Assembly: GCA_003833135.1 (NCBI GenBank)
Contig: QZLH01000047.1
Span: 32,512 to 96,511 of the forward strand
DNA: 64,000 nt
Direction of reading: 5' to 3'
Source: Oehlia diaphana
Taxonomy: Eukaryota; Glomeromycota; Glomeromycetes; Glomerales; Glomeraceae
The stretch's first letter is position 1. Each line of letters opens with the position of its first letter. Shown here piece after piece: positions 12,434 to 24,506 of the stretch. The notes under the pieces were generated by a model. It worked only from the letters and a program-made list of their open reading frames with translations. It did not search any database and had not been told where the DNA came from. Made by a program: the position numbers and the translations under genes.

Positions 12434-13795
12434 TTAAATTTCAGGATAGTGTAGAATGAATAACCATTTAAAATTACCTTTAAATTTTATTGATTTTGTT
12501 AAATGTAATTCGCTGTTATATAATGTTTTTAAATAGCCTAATTTACTCGTTGATTCAGAATATTGTTTTAGTATTTCATTGTTGTAATTTCTTAATTCCT
12601 CAAAAATAATGTCATCAGTTTCAAAATGGTTTAATTTTTGAATTATTTCATCTGCTGTTAGTCGATTTAAAGGTGTTTCATCCCAACATTTATTTAATAA
12701 ATGAACTAAAGGTTTTGGTGTATTTTTACTAATTTTTGGTCTCAACCTATTTTTACAGATATCTATCATAAGCTTTAATTTATCATCAATTACATCATGA
12801 AAAGGTCTTTCTCCGGTGAATACTTCATTAATAATAATTCCAAACGCATAGATATCTGCTTTTTGAGTATATTGTTTTCCTCTTAATACTTCTGGAGCAA
12901 TATAGGGTAAATTTCCATATACCTTATAAACAATTTCTTCCTTTTCATCATGGCTGACAAATTTACTTAATCCAAGATCAGATATTTTGACTCTATCAAA
13001 GTCTTTAGTTAATATATTTCCCGAATGAATATCTTGATGAATTACATTTTTTGAATGGATTTCTTTAAGACCCTCAGCAATATTTTTTAATATTTGAATT
13101 TTATATGTTGTAATCAAATATTTGTTATATTTATCTAAAAATTTCCGTAAGCTTCCATGATTTACATATTCTAACACTAAGACATAATCTTGTGTACTTG
13201 GATCTTTTGATATGCCATAAAGTTTGGTGATTTTATGAGAAAATCCTATTTTATAATATGATTGTACCTATAAATAAATGAAATATTAAGTACTATATGC
13301 TAATATAAGAAAATAAAATTTACAATTAACACTTACTTCTTGTAAGAACCCTGAAACATTATAAGAACTCTTAAGAACTTTTAATGCTACATTTTTATAT
13401 CCACTACGACGTTTCCATTCTAATTTTATATGATCCCATTCGTATATATTATTGTTTAGCCATAAAGCACTATATACTTCCGAAAACCCTCCTTGATCAA
13501 TATATGTAATATTAATAAATAAGTTGTAAGGTATCCACTCAATAAATTCACTAATATTATTACTTTTACAATAATTATCTTTAAGAATATTGTCAATTTC
13601 ATCATTTCCACTTAGAAATTCACCATAATTTAATTTAAATTGATTCAATTTACAATTATTACACCAATTAAAAAATGAAGGTTTTTCTAATTTACAATTA
13701 GGATACAAGAAATGAGAATAATTGTCCAAATAAGTTACCAAATTATATTTATATTTTTCATTTTTAGAAATACCAATAATCTGACAATCTTTTGG
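12434..13795 (-). CDS. Protein kinase (TKL-like); catalytic part of a multi-module locus
   Basis: Exons 13337-13795 and 12434-13267 join in phase 0 over a 69-bp intron (GTAAGT..TATAG), giving about 430 codons. The first exon has a C-K-L-E/NWCNNCKLNQF segment, SGNDEIDNIL, EWIPYNLF, the glycine loop DQGGFSEVYSALW and VALKVLK with the ATP-binding Lys. The second has LYGISKDP, LVLEYVNHGSL, the catalytic loop IHQDIHSGNIL (Gln in place of the Arg of HRD), KISDLGLSK (DLG for DFG), YIAPEVLRG and DIYAFGIIINE. The catalytic Asp, Asn and Lys are kept, so activity is plausible, as in non-RD kinases. Its true start is unclear: the first exon opens at a splice acceptor and in-frame modules lie upstream. 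A donor near 12477 and an acceptor near 12410 could replace the last residues with a different short tail ending at 12370. Confidence 0.85.
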
Positions 13796-13860
13796 CTAGG
13801 TTTAAAAAATGTTAGAACTAATACTTTTAAACAAAAAATTTAAGTAAACATTAAACTTAC

Positions 13861-13977
13861 TTTATTTAATAATTTCAAAAAATCGGTTGAATATTCAAAT
13901 ATTAATAAATAATTAAGTGTTATCAGATTCTTTGTTATTCCATAAAGTTGATACACATATTTTCCTTCTATTAATAT
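13861..13977 (-). CDS. Extra kinase-hinge exon (39 codons)
   Basis: A phase-0 exon between ACAG and GTAAGT sites, reading ILIEGKYVYQLYGITKN and then LLIFEYSTDFLKLLNK. It matches the beta4-beta5/hinge segment of the neighbouring modules (YKLYGISKDPTSHSY) but lacks the Cys-pair part and the N-lobe start. A 65-bp intron (13796-13860) joins it in frame to the exon at 13337-13795. It therefore looks like a trimmed module spliced between module 4 and the functional kinase. Whether it is ever used is unknown. Confidence 0.5.
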
Positions 13978-14072
13978 CTGTAATGTGTAATTTTTAATAT
14001 TGTTAATATAGTTACTTTTACTATATGGTCAATTTATTAAAAGTATAAGTTTCATTTAGGAAAAATACTCAC

Positions 14073-14537
14073 CTTAAATATATGGCCTAAATCTTCAGAA
14101 TTTACTAGAATTACTTTCAAATTTTTAATCCGATCCCAGTTAGGATTATTACTATTCCAATAACAGACACAACCATTTAACCATATAGCACCATATAATT
14201 CTAAAGTTACGTCATTAATATGTGTAATATTTTCAATATTTTCAAAATCATCATAAGGTATCCATTCAATTAACTCTTTTGATGAATTAATTTCACAATA
14301 ATGATTTTTAAGAAACTTGTCAATTTCATTATTTCCGCTTGGGAATTCACCATAATTTAACCGAAAATGATTCAATTTACAACTTTTACACTAGTCAAAA
14401 AAATCGTATAAAACTAGACATTTTATACATAGTAAGTTTTCGTTATAGCCTTTATCATCAATTACAAATATATAACTATGTGATGTTGGATCTTTAGATA
14501 TTCCATAAAGTTTATATTTTTCTTTTTCTTTTAATAC
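14073..14537 (-). pseudogene. Duplicated kinase N-lobe module 4, with in-frame stop
   Basis: A 155-codon phase-0 exon (acceptor ACATTAG at 14538-14544, donor GTGAGT at 14072). It reads YKLYGISKDPTSHSY, a Cys pair C-I-K-C, KSCKLNHFRLNYGEFPSGN, EIDKFLKNHYC, ELIEWIPYDDF and then an N-lobe start. The glycine loop is lost (THINDVTLELYGAIWLNG) and the ATP-binding Lys is replaced by Val (VILVNSE). The conserved Trp before CKSC has become TAG (14391-14393). Confidence 0.7.
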
Positions 14538-14637
14538 CTAATGTATGGCGTTTATAATGAAATATCTCTTTAGTTAAAAATAGAATCATTTAAATAAGAT
14601 AAAGCTTCAGAAAGTATTGGAATTTGCAACAACTTAC

Positions 14638-15078
14638 CTTATAAAAATCATTGACATTATACTCAAAATTCACCAGTGCTACTTTTTTAACTTCTCGACT
14701 CCAGTTAAATTTACCTTTATCCCAATTACAGATACACCCCTTCAACCATAAAGCATTATTTTTATCATCTGCAGTATGTACAATATTTGTGAATTCATCA
14801 TAAGGTATCCATTCAATTAATTCTCCTGGTGATCTACTTTTACAATAATTATTTTCAAGAATCATATCAATTTCATCATTTCCACTTGAAAATTCACCAT
14901 AATTTAATTGAAAATGATTCAGTTTACAACCCTCACACCAGTCAAAAAAATAGGATAAAGCTTGACATTTTATACATAAGCTTTTATTATAGTCTTTATA
15001 ATCAAATACCAATATATAACCATGTGATGTTGGATCTTTAGATATTCCATAACATTTGTGTAATTTTCGCGCTAATAC
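14638..15078 (-). CDS. Duplicated kinase N-lobe module 3, open exon
   Basis: A 147-codon phase-0 exon between ACATTAG (15079-15085) and GTAAGT (from 14637). It has the same order as module 4: CYGISKDPTSHGY, C-I-K-C, FDWCEGCKLNHFQLNYGE, SGNDEIDMILENNYC, ELIEWIPYDEF, ALWLKGCICNWDKGKFNW and KKVALVNFEYN. The glycine loop reads HTADDKNNALW, so it cannot fold as a nucleotide-binding loop, and the Lys of VALK is Val. The exon is fully open and splice-competent. No catalytic lobe is attached, so it could only encode a pseudokinase-like spacer or binding module. Confidence 0.6.
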
Positions 15079-15146
15079 CTAATGTATGATGCTTATAGTT
15101 AAAATAAAGAAAGTTGATAAAAGGTTTAGAAAGTAATATAACTTAC

Positions 15147-15589
15147 CATAAAAAGATCAATGTCATAGTACCAAAAATTCACTAATATTACTTTTTTAAC
15201 TTCTCGAATCCAGCTAAGTTTACCTTTATCCCAATTACAGATACACCCCTTCAACCATAAAGCATTATTTTTATCATCTGCAGTATGTACAATATCCGTG
15301 AATTCATCATAAGGTATCCATTCAATTAATTCTCCTGGTGATCTACTTTTACAATAATTATTTTCAAGAATCATATCAATTTCATTATTTCCACTTGGAA
15401 ATTCACCATAATTTAACAGAAAATGATTCAGTTTACAACTCTTACACCAGTTGAAAAAATAGGATATAGATTGACATTTTATACATAAATTTTGATGATA
15501 GTCTTCATCATCAAATACCAACATATAACTATGTGATGTTGAGTCCTTAGATATTCCATAAAGTTTATATTTTTCTTTTCTTTTAATAT
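15147..15589 (-). pseudogene. Duplicated kinase N-lobe module 2, 1-base frameshift at its start
   Basis: It is nearly identical to module 3 from YKLYGISKDSTSHSY through CKSCKLNHFLLNYGEF, EIDMILENNYCKSRSPGEL and WLKGCICNWDKGKLSW to VKKVILVNF. The donor GTAAGT follows at 15146. Compared with module 4, one A is missing from the A-rich start, so entry in phase 0 from the upstream exon would run out of frame. An internal ATG (MLVFDDEDY) could still open it. Confidence 0.65.
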
Positions 15590-15679
15590 CTAATGTATGG
15601 TGTTTATAATGAAATATCACTTAAAAATAGAGTCATTTATAAACAGAAGATGAAAGATTTAGAAAGTAATATAACTTAC

Positions 15680-16085
15680 CCCATAAAAATCAACAATATG
15701 ATACTTAAAATTCACCAATGCTACTTTTTTAATTTTTCTATTCCAGTTAAATTTATCTTTATTCCAATCACAAATACAGTACAACCTTTTGACCACAAAG
15801 CACTATAAGTTTCTTTATTGAATACATTATGTGTAACTTCTTTGAATTCTTTATAAGATATCCATTCAATAAATTCTTCTGATAATCCACTTTTGAATAG
15901 TAATATTTAAGTCTATTGTCAATTTCATTATTTCCACTTGGGGATTTATTATAGTTTGATTGGTGTGATGTATGTAAATTAAACCACTTTAAATTAAAGA
16001 AATTTGATTTAAATTTACATCCTAAACAAAGTTTTATAATCATTTGAAATTTCAAAGACTTAATATTACTTGTATCACCATCCAT
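15680..16085 (-). pseudogene. N-terminal kinase-like module 1, frameshifted
   Basis: It opens with ATG 16083-16085 (MDGDTSNIKSLKFQMI), then PSGNNEIDNRLKYYY. At least two small indels (near 15893 and 15780) are needed to recover the rest of the module: EEFIEWISYKEFKEVTHN, TYSALWSKGC and KKVALVNFKY. The donor GTAAGT at 15679 is intact. It appears to be the original 5' exon of the array, now decayed. Confidence 0.6.
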
Positions 16086-19000
16086 TTTTTTTGGATAAAG
16101 TTATGATCAAGAAAAGTATTTAGGTGTGGAGTGATGATCATCAATTTATAGTGGATTATGTTACACAAACGTGATGGACCCGGAAAATTAAGAAATCATG
16201 TAATAAAACCGGAAATTCACAAAAAAAAAAAATGTTCTAATTTTGTAAATTTCTGCAGTAAATTTGTTTTATGAATTTAAGTATAAGGAACTTTCGTTCA
16301 ACATGCAATAATAAGAGTTGTTTCTTTTTGGAAAACTATTCCTTTATGAAGTTATATATAATCGATGATATTAAAAATTCTATCACCCTTTATTTTTGAA
16401 TACAGCCATATAGGGTTTAGAGAAAGAAATTGGCGTATCCGGAAATGAATCTCCAGAGATCAGCACAGTAAAAGCAGATCCACAGAAATGTGATGCACTG
16501 TACGTCTGTACGACATTCAATTGATCACGTGATAGAATCATGCATGGCGCGTTGATGACGAGTTCAATTACCCTGATGTGCAAAAATAAAAGAATTTATA
16601 CTGCAACAGAAGTGTACGTGAAAATTCCAAGAAAAAATAAATAGTGCTCCGGGGTTATATTCAGCAAATTGTAGCTTTATTCATCACAACGATTTTCTAG
16701 CACTTTTATAAATGCATCAGTATACTGTAATAAATATCCAAAAAACCATAAAATGCAAACAATTTGTAATGACAATTATTTTATTATGGTTTCTTATTGT
16801 ACATTTGTACATTATAATTTTACTACAAAAGAAAAAGACAGATTAGTAAAAAGGATTTGCCAACCAATCTTTGAGTTACTGTACATGCTTAAAATTTTTA
16901 GTCCCTTTTCTATCTCACCATCAACATACTAATCAATCACTACGTTTTGTAATCTTTGATTCTTCTATTCACTTCACACATTGCAAGTACTTTATTATAA
17001 ACTATTCTGACCGTGCCGTTATAATACAACCTCCGTGTGCACTTAACACTGGCATAAAGGTTTCTTGTTGGATCAGCCATGATATATGCCCTTGACAATC
17101 ATATCAGAACATTTCATTTAAAGATACGAGAGGCTTGTACGTATCTTTTTTCATAAACGCCTTAACGAATTAGCTGCAAAAACTAAAGCCAGTATTCATA
17201 TGTCTTGAAGAATAGTCATATGAAAATTTGCAAATAAACTTTGTCAGCCAGTCCACCACACCACCTCTGACACATTGTTAATACATACAAAGTACTCATA
17301 GTTGTGCTGACTCCATTTGTTCCTCCTTATGAGCTCTTTGTTGCAGAATTCGTGTTCCCATGATTAATTAATTTTTGATTAACAAAAAAAAGACAAACAG
17401 AGTGAACAAAAAATAGTCAATCACAGATCTGTAAGTATTTTGATGTCTAAATTTTTGAGTCAAGAAATTTATATAATATACTCATATTATATTTGTAAAC
17501 AGCTATTTCTCTACAATATTGAGTTATTATTTGCTAATAAGTAAGGGGTAATTCTAGGTTAATTATGGTGGTATTTCTAATATAGGAATTCTAATATAGG
17601 TATTAAAATGCTACGAGTAATACTTTTTTTTTTTAATTCAAAACTTTATTAATAAGATGTTCGCGCCTCGAAATACAACTTTGTACACATCAAACACCGA
17701 ACTCGATATGCGTTAATAAAGTATCTATCTAAATATATGATACATAACAAAGAGCACGCTACATGAAATATAAATTGAATAATTAACATATTCGATGTCT
17801 ACATCGCTCGATACTAACTTGTAAGTAGCTCAACTAAACTAACGAATGCGCCTGTATAAAGCCAATTCGCCCAACAATGCGCTCAACGCCGCCGGTTCTC
17901 TGATTATTCAAATGTGTAAAAACCCAATACTTTGTTATCATGAGCCGACTTGCCAAATTCTATTTGCATTGACGAGTGACGTCCGCGGATCCCGAAGGAC
18001 TTTATATAAAAACAAGCAAAATACCCTAAGGATGTCGACGCGCTGAAGTACCTTAAGTCGAAACCAGATTTATGCCTCCTCCCGCCCAAATCCTACATAT
18101 ACTAAATATCACTAATCGATAACTACCCTGCATCCTTCCTAGTCCTTCAAATAGCTCCCCATAACACTTGTATTCGTGAACACCGCCTGGCTAAACTTCG
18201 TTCGCCCCCTATGTGTTATAAATTTTTTATACAACGTGAACTTCTCCCCCATACTCGTAAAACCTGTCGAACTTCGATGCATTCCGCCTGTAGAAGCGCA
18301 TCCAAATACATGATAGATACTGACAGCTCGGATGTGACGTTATTAAATTTGTTGTTGGAAAACTTTTGTACGTAATAAAACGTGACTTCAACGTAAAATG
18401 ACGTCACCACAAAATCTTGGATCATCCGCCACGTGCTAAAAAATTTGTGCTGCGCCGCAAGACGAAAAAAAATTCAATTTCAAGACCCAGTATACCAAAG
18501 GTCGTCGTGAAAAGAAGATAAAAGTACTAAATTTTCCGTATTTTGCGTCGCTTACCATTTGGTTCATCGCCGTCAAAGCTATATTTTCGATACATATGAA
18601 ACTCTCGAGCTTTGACCGAGACAGAAACGAAAATTTGTTGTAACGAGCCCTTTTGTACATCAACTCTCCACGAAACCGGTATCAAAATGTAACTGAAGGA
18701 ATGAATAAGGTAAAGGTTGTCCAGTGCTAAAAAAAACTTTTATTAATAACGTTGAAACCTTCCGCCATTTTTTTCGTTCCTAAAATTTTTGGACCGGTTT
18801 AATGTATAGAATAGAATAAAGTATTATTATTTTTTTTTTTAAATAAATCAAGTAAGTTAATTAAATCAAGTAATTCTTTCATATATATGATGAACATAAT
18901 ACAATATTATAATAATATTTTGGAATTTATAAAAATATCAATTTTTTTGCAAAAATGTAATTGAGTGAATGTAAACTTGATATTTTGCAATTGTAGCAAT

Positions 19001-22000
19001 AAATTTATCTATAAAAAAATTTTTACCGTTTCAAAATGCGCCAGTTCAAAAAATAAAAAATCTGTAAATGTCTTTGAATTTAAAAATTTAAAAGAAAATA
19101 GCTATGTAAATATCATTAAAGTTACTTATTTGATTTCATAATTATAATAATAATAAAGCGCTTAATGAGTATTATTTATTTCGTTTTATTATTCTATTAT
19201 CAGTTATGTTCTTTTTTTTAAAAATAAAAGAATTTCCTAGATTTTAACGAGGCAATTTTCATATGAAATGAAAGTAATTTTATTGTATTGTATTTTTGGT
19301 CATAGTTCGCAACCTTCTATTAAAGTGATTAAGGTGGTTAAATCATTGAACCGACCATTACTATGCTTAATATGTATCATCAGATCATTGTGTGAGATGA
19401 TTTATCGAAACAAAAACATATCCGAGAATATACCTTATGTAATATACTAAACTATCGAATTCTATTAAATCTTATTTTTGTCTCTAAAGACATTTTATAT
19501 ATGTTAAGCAAAATATATTTCTTAATATCCATATACAGTATCAGAAAGTATGACCAAGATATAAGTTCTAATTTTCAAGCAGTAAATTGTTTCTAATGAA
19601 AAGACTTCATGCTTATAATATATATAAGAGTGTAGTCTAATTGAGAAAAACCATTTGTTAAAATTTCATTTCTTTAATAAATAATTTGTAATTATAAAAA
19701 TCTAATATTTCATTAACTGAATACTCTTCCAGTTAAAATTTGATATATATTTGATAATTTTATTATTCGTTACTATCATATGACCACAATCGTTTTATTT
19801 GGAACGTAACAAAAGATGAAGAACAATATGAAAGAATTTAAATATATAATATATTAAAAGTGTTAAAATAAAAACAATTCCTTAAAATATCAAATAAATA
19901 ACGAGCTTTATTTAAATTAAATGAAAATTTCCGTAAGTAAATTAATAAAAATATTTAGATGTTTACATTTGATAATGTCATTTAACAAATGTATTGAACC
20001 ATAATTTCTTTATTAGCCTTCATAATAAGCATCAATATCTGACATAATAATACTTTTTATGGAACATAAAATTGTAATACCCGTATGCAAATAATTATTC
20101 TCTCTTATCTAGTATTTAGTTCCTCCTATATTGAAACATCAAAATGATCAATCTCCATCCGATTTTTTATCTTTTATGAATTCACTATGTTATCAAATTC
20201 AAGTATATACTGCTTTCATTTCTATATCATTACAATGAATCAAATAGTCCATTATTAAATATATAGTATATTATTACTTCTGTATTTGTATCTCTTTTAT
20301 CATTAGATAATTTAAAAGAATATTTTTTCAATGGGTTTAGCTGTACATATGAGTAAATAATTTTTAGAAATCATCCAGAAAATAATAAAGCTTTATAAAT
20401 AGTCAACATAATATTTTTCATACCTGAATGCCAAAACCATATTTCGTTTTTCCATTACAGTTTAACCAAATTTTACTACGATAGGTAAATAATAAAAGCT
20501 TTATAACCAATTCATGAATGATATTTGCTATCATAAAAATCAATCTCTGAGTCCACTTTCTTTTCTTTATTTTCAGTATTTTTGTACATATGATAACTTC
20601 AAAATCTTTTAATTCATTTATTCTTTTTACCCTAATTACTTAACCCATCAATGTTTGATCGCTTCTTCCTTTTTGTAATCAAAAGAATCATTAAGATAGA
20701 TAGTTAACCTCTAAAATAATAGTAGAGTACTCTCCAAAATTAATTTCGTTATTTACTTCCTCAAAGTTCTCATTTGTTAAGTCAATTTTTCAAAATGGAT
20801 ATAAACTTAGTTGATTATTTCGAGGTACCTAATACGAGAAAGTGATTATTTGGTATAAGTGCAGCAGTATAAAGTTTGGTGTTCCATGCGACTACTCTTT
20901 TCTACTAAAACAGAGGTATTGTTTAATGATAAGGTCATCCATTTGTTAAATAAAAAGCATGATATAAAACATTAACTATTTTATGATAGAACTTACTTTC
21001 AGATGGTTATTTAAGTCACCAATTGGTAATTCCCTTAGTCCTGCTTAAAAGCCACTTTCTTAAAAAACCCTCTAGTTAATGAAACCAGTAATTTTCATTA
21101 TAAAGATTTTAAATTCTAAGTACAAGTTCTCATATTATTCCATTGAATAAGTTGAGAAATCATTTTTAAAATAGGAGTAAAATTGAGTAAAATGTAGTAA
21201 GCAAGCTAAATATATAATATTTTATATATGGCATTTTCAAGGGAGGGAATATTCGATGGAGTCCCTATATCGTATTATTTTACATTTCTGGTAAACTTCT
21301 ATTGTTAACTTATTTCTATTAATAATTTTCAAATTATGAAATTTATAACAAATTTTTACCTATCTCTGTCAATCTCATCTATAAAGAATTAAATTCCATA
21401 GAACTTTTCCAAAATAAAGTAACCTCAGACCATAAAAAGATAAACAATAAGTTTTTTTTTAAAAAAAAATAAGTAAATAACACAATGACTTCTATAATTA
21501 AATTTCGGCTGTGCTAAGACATGTGAAAATAAGCCACAAAATATCACAAGGCACGTGATACATGTGATGTTGATTAATCAATTAACAAAAAAAGAAATTT
21601 TTTATATGTCCGGAAATTTCAGAAATAAATAAACGACGAAAAAAATATATCTTAAAAAAAAAAATCATCCAATAATTAGATTATACATAAACTATTTTTA
21701 ACGTTAAATTACTACGCTTAGTGAATTTTACATATACATTATTTTATTATGTTTTATATTATATTTCATATATTATTATAAATGTGACATGATACATAAA
21801 TTAAAAAATCTTAAGGATGATAAGAAGCCAACAATCCCCTTTTATACTTATTGACTTCTAAAATTCTAAAAATAAATAAAAATATATTGTCGTACGACAT
21901 CTATTATTTATGACCATAAAAATATAAATAATACTAATATATATATATACATTTTATACTAATTTTATATTAAAATGTGAACGTTTATGTATTTTGAAAA

Positions 22001-22514
22001 GTTGGAATATATTTACTTTCAAACTTAACCAATTATATTGAATTTTGATGCTGTGAATAGAGAAGTTTATGGAAATGTATGCGAAACAAACAATTAAATT
22101 ATTACTTATAGTGTAAAATGATGTTTCCCGGTTTGTAATTCAACTATCATTGTCTAAATTCTAATTCAAATATTCATTTAGAATGCTTAGTAAATTTGTA
22201 AAATTTTCTATAAAATTCAAAGAAAATCTAGTATTTTCAAGACTATTTATAAATGCAAATTATTTCTACTTGTTAAATGTTTAAAATCACCGTAATTTAA
22301 GGTATATTGTGAATTTTTCTAATAAAATAAACTGTTTAGAATCACTTTTATTATACTAAGCTACAAATTCGTCATTAAAAAAAATATTAAATCTCGTACA
22401 AACTGCATATGAAAAATTGATCGTCATAAATAATTAATATTTAAGGGTTAATCATTTTTTACTTTCAGCTGCTTGAAATTTTCTACTCTAGTAACAAACG
22501 TACGGCTTTCTACA
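16086..22514. other. Long gene-poor, AT-rich stretch
   Basis: No supported gene over 6.4 kb. Slightly higher GC at 16380-17340 includes short open frames (minus strand 16383-16583 and 16900-17080) with no recognised domain. A poly(A)-tailed insert candidate lies at 17624-18790. The rest (about 18800-22470) is low-complexity AT-rich sequence, and its last few hundred bases are the upstream region of the BTB-TLDc gene at 22515. Confidence 0.5.
17624..18790 (-). mobile_element. Candidate poly(A)-tailed retroposed insert
   Basis: The GC content rises sharply between a T run at 17624-17635 and about 18790. On the minus strand the segment ends with ATTAATAAAGTTTTGAATT and then the A run, that is, a polyadenylation signal followed by a tail. 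Scattered open stretches (minus strand 18436-18663, 18216-18425 and 17904-18089) are separated by stops, as in a decayed coding sequence. No family was recognised and no target duplication was found. Confidence 0.35.
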
Positions 22515-24019
22515 ATGTCTTCAAAATTTTGGAAAGAGTTATCTAACGATTATGAAAAACTTTTCGAAGCAGAAATAGGATATGACGTTATTATTTATGC
22601 AGGAGAAGAACCAAACGTTAAAGAAATTCATGCTCATTCAAATATTTTATGTATTAGGTCAAAATATTTTCGTACAGCTTTTTCTAATGAATGGGCTGAA
22701 AAAAATGATGGAAAATTTATTTTCAGAAAACCAAATATTCCTTCTCACTTATTTGACATCATTCTTAGGTAATTATTGCATAATTTATAATATTATTGAC
22801 ATCTTAATTAAGATTGTTAAAATTTTTTTTTCTTTTTTTTAATTATTCCAATATATTTAGATTTATTTACAGTGGAAATATTGAATTAAAAAATTTACAA
22901 GGACCAGATATATTGAAATTGTTGATAGCTGTGGATGAAATTAATATTCAACAATTAGTTTCTTATATTCAAGAATATTTGATTAAACATCAAACTGAAT
23001 TTTTGCATCAGAATGCTATTGGTATTCTTGAAACTGTTTATCAGCATGAAACATTTACAGATTTATGGAATTATTGTCTACAAATAATTTGTGAAGAACC
23101 TAAAATTTTATTTGACTCTGGAAATTTTATTAATTTAAAAGTACAATTATTAGAATTATTAATAAAAAGAGATGACCTAAACATTGATGAAATAGAAATT
23201 TGGGAAGGTTTATTGAAGTGGTGTTTATCTCAACAAAATATGGAAAATGATCCAACAAAATGGAGTAAAGATGACATTACAAAAATTGAGAGGTCGTTAC
23301 ACAGGTTTATCCCATTAATTAGATTTTATGATATTAAATCTATAGATTTCTTCTATAAAGTTTACAATTACAAGAATATCTTACCACAAGACTTGATTCA
23401 TGATCTTTTAGAATTTCATATTGTTCCCAATATGAAACCTAAAACCAATGTTGCACCATCAAGAAAACCAAATTTAAAATTTAAACTCAATTCAACCTTA
23501 ATTCAATCAAACCATACTCCACTCTTTGCTTCATGGATTGATAAAAAGGATTCTTCACATTATGATAATAACAATGTACCTTATGATTTTAAATTATTAT
23601 ATCATTCAGGTCGGGATGGATTTGATGTTGCATCATTTCATAGAAATTGTGATAATAAGGGAGCTACTATTTGGATAGCAAAAATTCAAGGTTCATCACA
23701 ATTAGTTGGTGGATATAATCCACTTGATTGGAGTGGAAATGATGTTTGGAAAACTACTAGGGATAGTTTTCTATTTAGTTTTGCAGATGGAAAAAATATT
23801 TCTACTGCAAAATTAGGTTATGTTAAAAATCCAAATAAGGCTATTTATTGTTCTAATAATCAAGGTCCACATATGGGTGATTTCTTCTGTAATAACAATA
23901 ATGATTGGATTAATTATGATACTCAAGGTACTCACTATCCTAATATAGCGATAGGTATTCAAAATAAGTTTAGTTTTACAGTAGAGAATTATGAAGTATT
24001 TCAAGTAATTAAGAAGTAG
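22515..24019 (+). CDS. BTB-BACK-TLDc protein (copy A), intact
   Basis: Exons 22515-22768 and 22861-24019, with a 92-bp intron that splits an Arg codon (AG|A); total 470 residues. The BTB domain (about 1-125) includes DVIIYAGEEPNVKEIHAHSN and SKYFRTAFSNEWAE. A BACK-like helical region (about 125-240) follows, with IWEGLLKWC and IERSLHRFIPLIRF. The C-terminal TLDc domain (about 290-470) has FKLLYHSGRDGFDVASFHRN, CDNKGATIWIAKIQG, GGYNPLDW and, at the end, ENYEVFQVIKK. BTB domains dimerise or bind cullin-3; TLDc proteins in other eukaryotes protect against oxidative stress or bind the V-ATPase. The specific role here is unknown. An upstream TTG at 22473 is in frame, but the ATG matches all paralogues. 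It is more diverged from the others and lacks most of their upstream block. Confidence 0.92.
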
Positions 24020-24506
24020 AAAAATAAAAATATAAATGTATAATTTTTAAATTGAATTTTGTAATTTTTCATTATTTAAGTACGCTAGACATTTAAATTC
24101 TTAATAAAAATATGTTTTTTTATGAATTAGAATAATACATTTATTTTTTTTTTATATTATTATAATTTTTTTCTTTTCAATTATTTATTATTAATATTCA
24201 ATTATTATGAATTTGTAAAGGAGAAAATTCAACAAAAAAAAAAAAATTATACATGCGAAAAATAATTAAAACTTTTATAAATATACTAAATCATTATTAA
24301 ATGCTTAAGTCCGTTTATTAAAATTAAAACGAACTTGTTTAAAATAGTTCCAATTATAGTTAATCATTACTTTTTAGAGAAACAAGAAAACTGTTACACA
24401 CGCAGTTGATACATGGATCATCATAAAATTAATGTATAATGTTAATTTATTCTCAAATAAGTAACAAAATTTTTCTCTCTAAAATAAACATACAATTTTC
24501 TTAACA
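24020..24506 (+). promoter_or_regulatory. Spacer with conserved upstream block of BTB-TLDc copy B
   Basis: The last ~130 bases hold the motif order shared with the other copies: GAAACAAGAAAACTGTTACA, ACATGGATCATCATAAAATT, ATGTATAATGTTAAT, and TCTCTCTAAAATAAAC before the start. The TATA-like core is ATGTATAATG here, where the others read ATATATAAGG. The rest is AT-rich. Confidence 0.4.

Larger units (their letters stand above)
12434..16085 (-). repeat. Tandem array of phase-0 kinase N-lobe exons
   Basis: Five modules of ~140-155 codons (15680-16085, 15147-15589, 14638-15078, 14073-14537, 13337-13795) and one hinge-only exon (13861-13977) lie head to tail, with introns of 65-100 bp. Each full exon joins the beta4-beta5 strands of one N-lobe to the Cys-pair/EWIPY/beta1-beta3 part of the next. 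Only the last module keeps the glycine loop and VALK lysine, and only it is followed by a catalytic lobe. Confidence 0.7.

Noticed and set aside
15593..15808. Plus-strand open frames across the kinase module array
   Set aside because: They are antisense to conserved module exons; the minus-strand reading explains the sequence.
22473..22514. N-terminal extension of BTB-TLDc copy A from a TTG codon
   Set aside because: All paralogues start at the ATG before S-S-K-F, and the extension has no counterpart.
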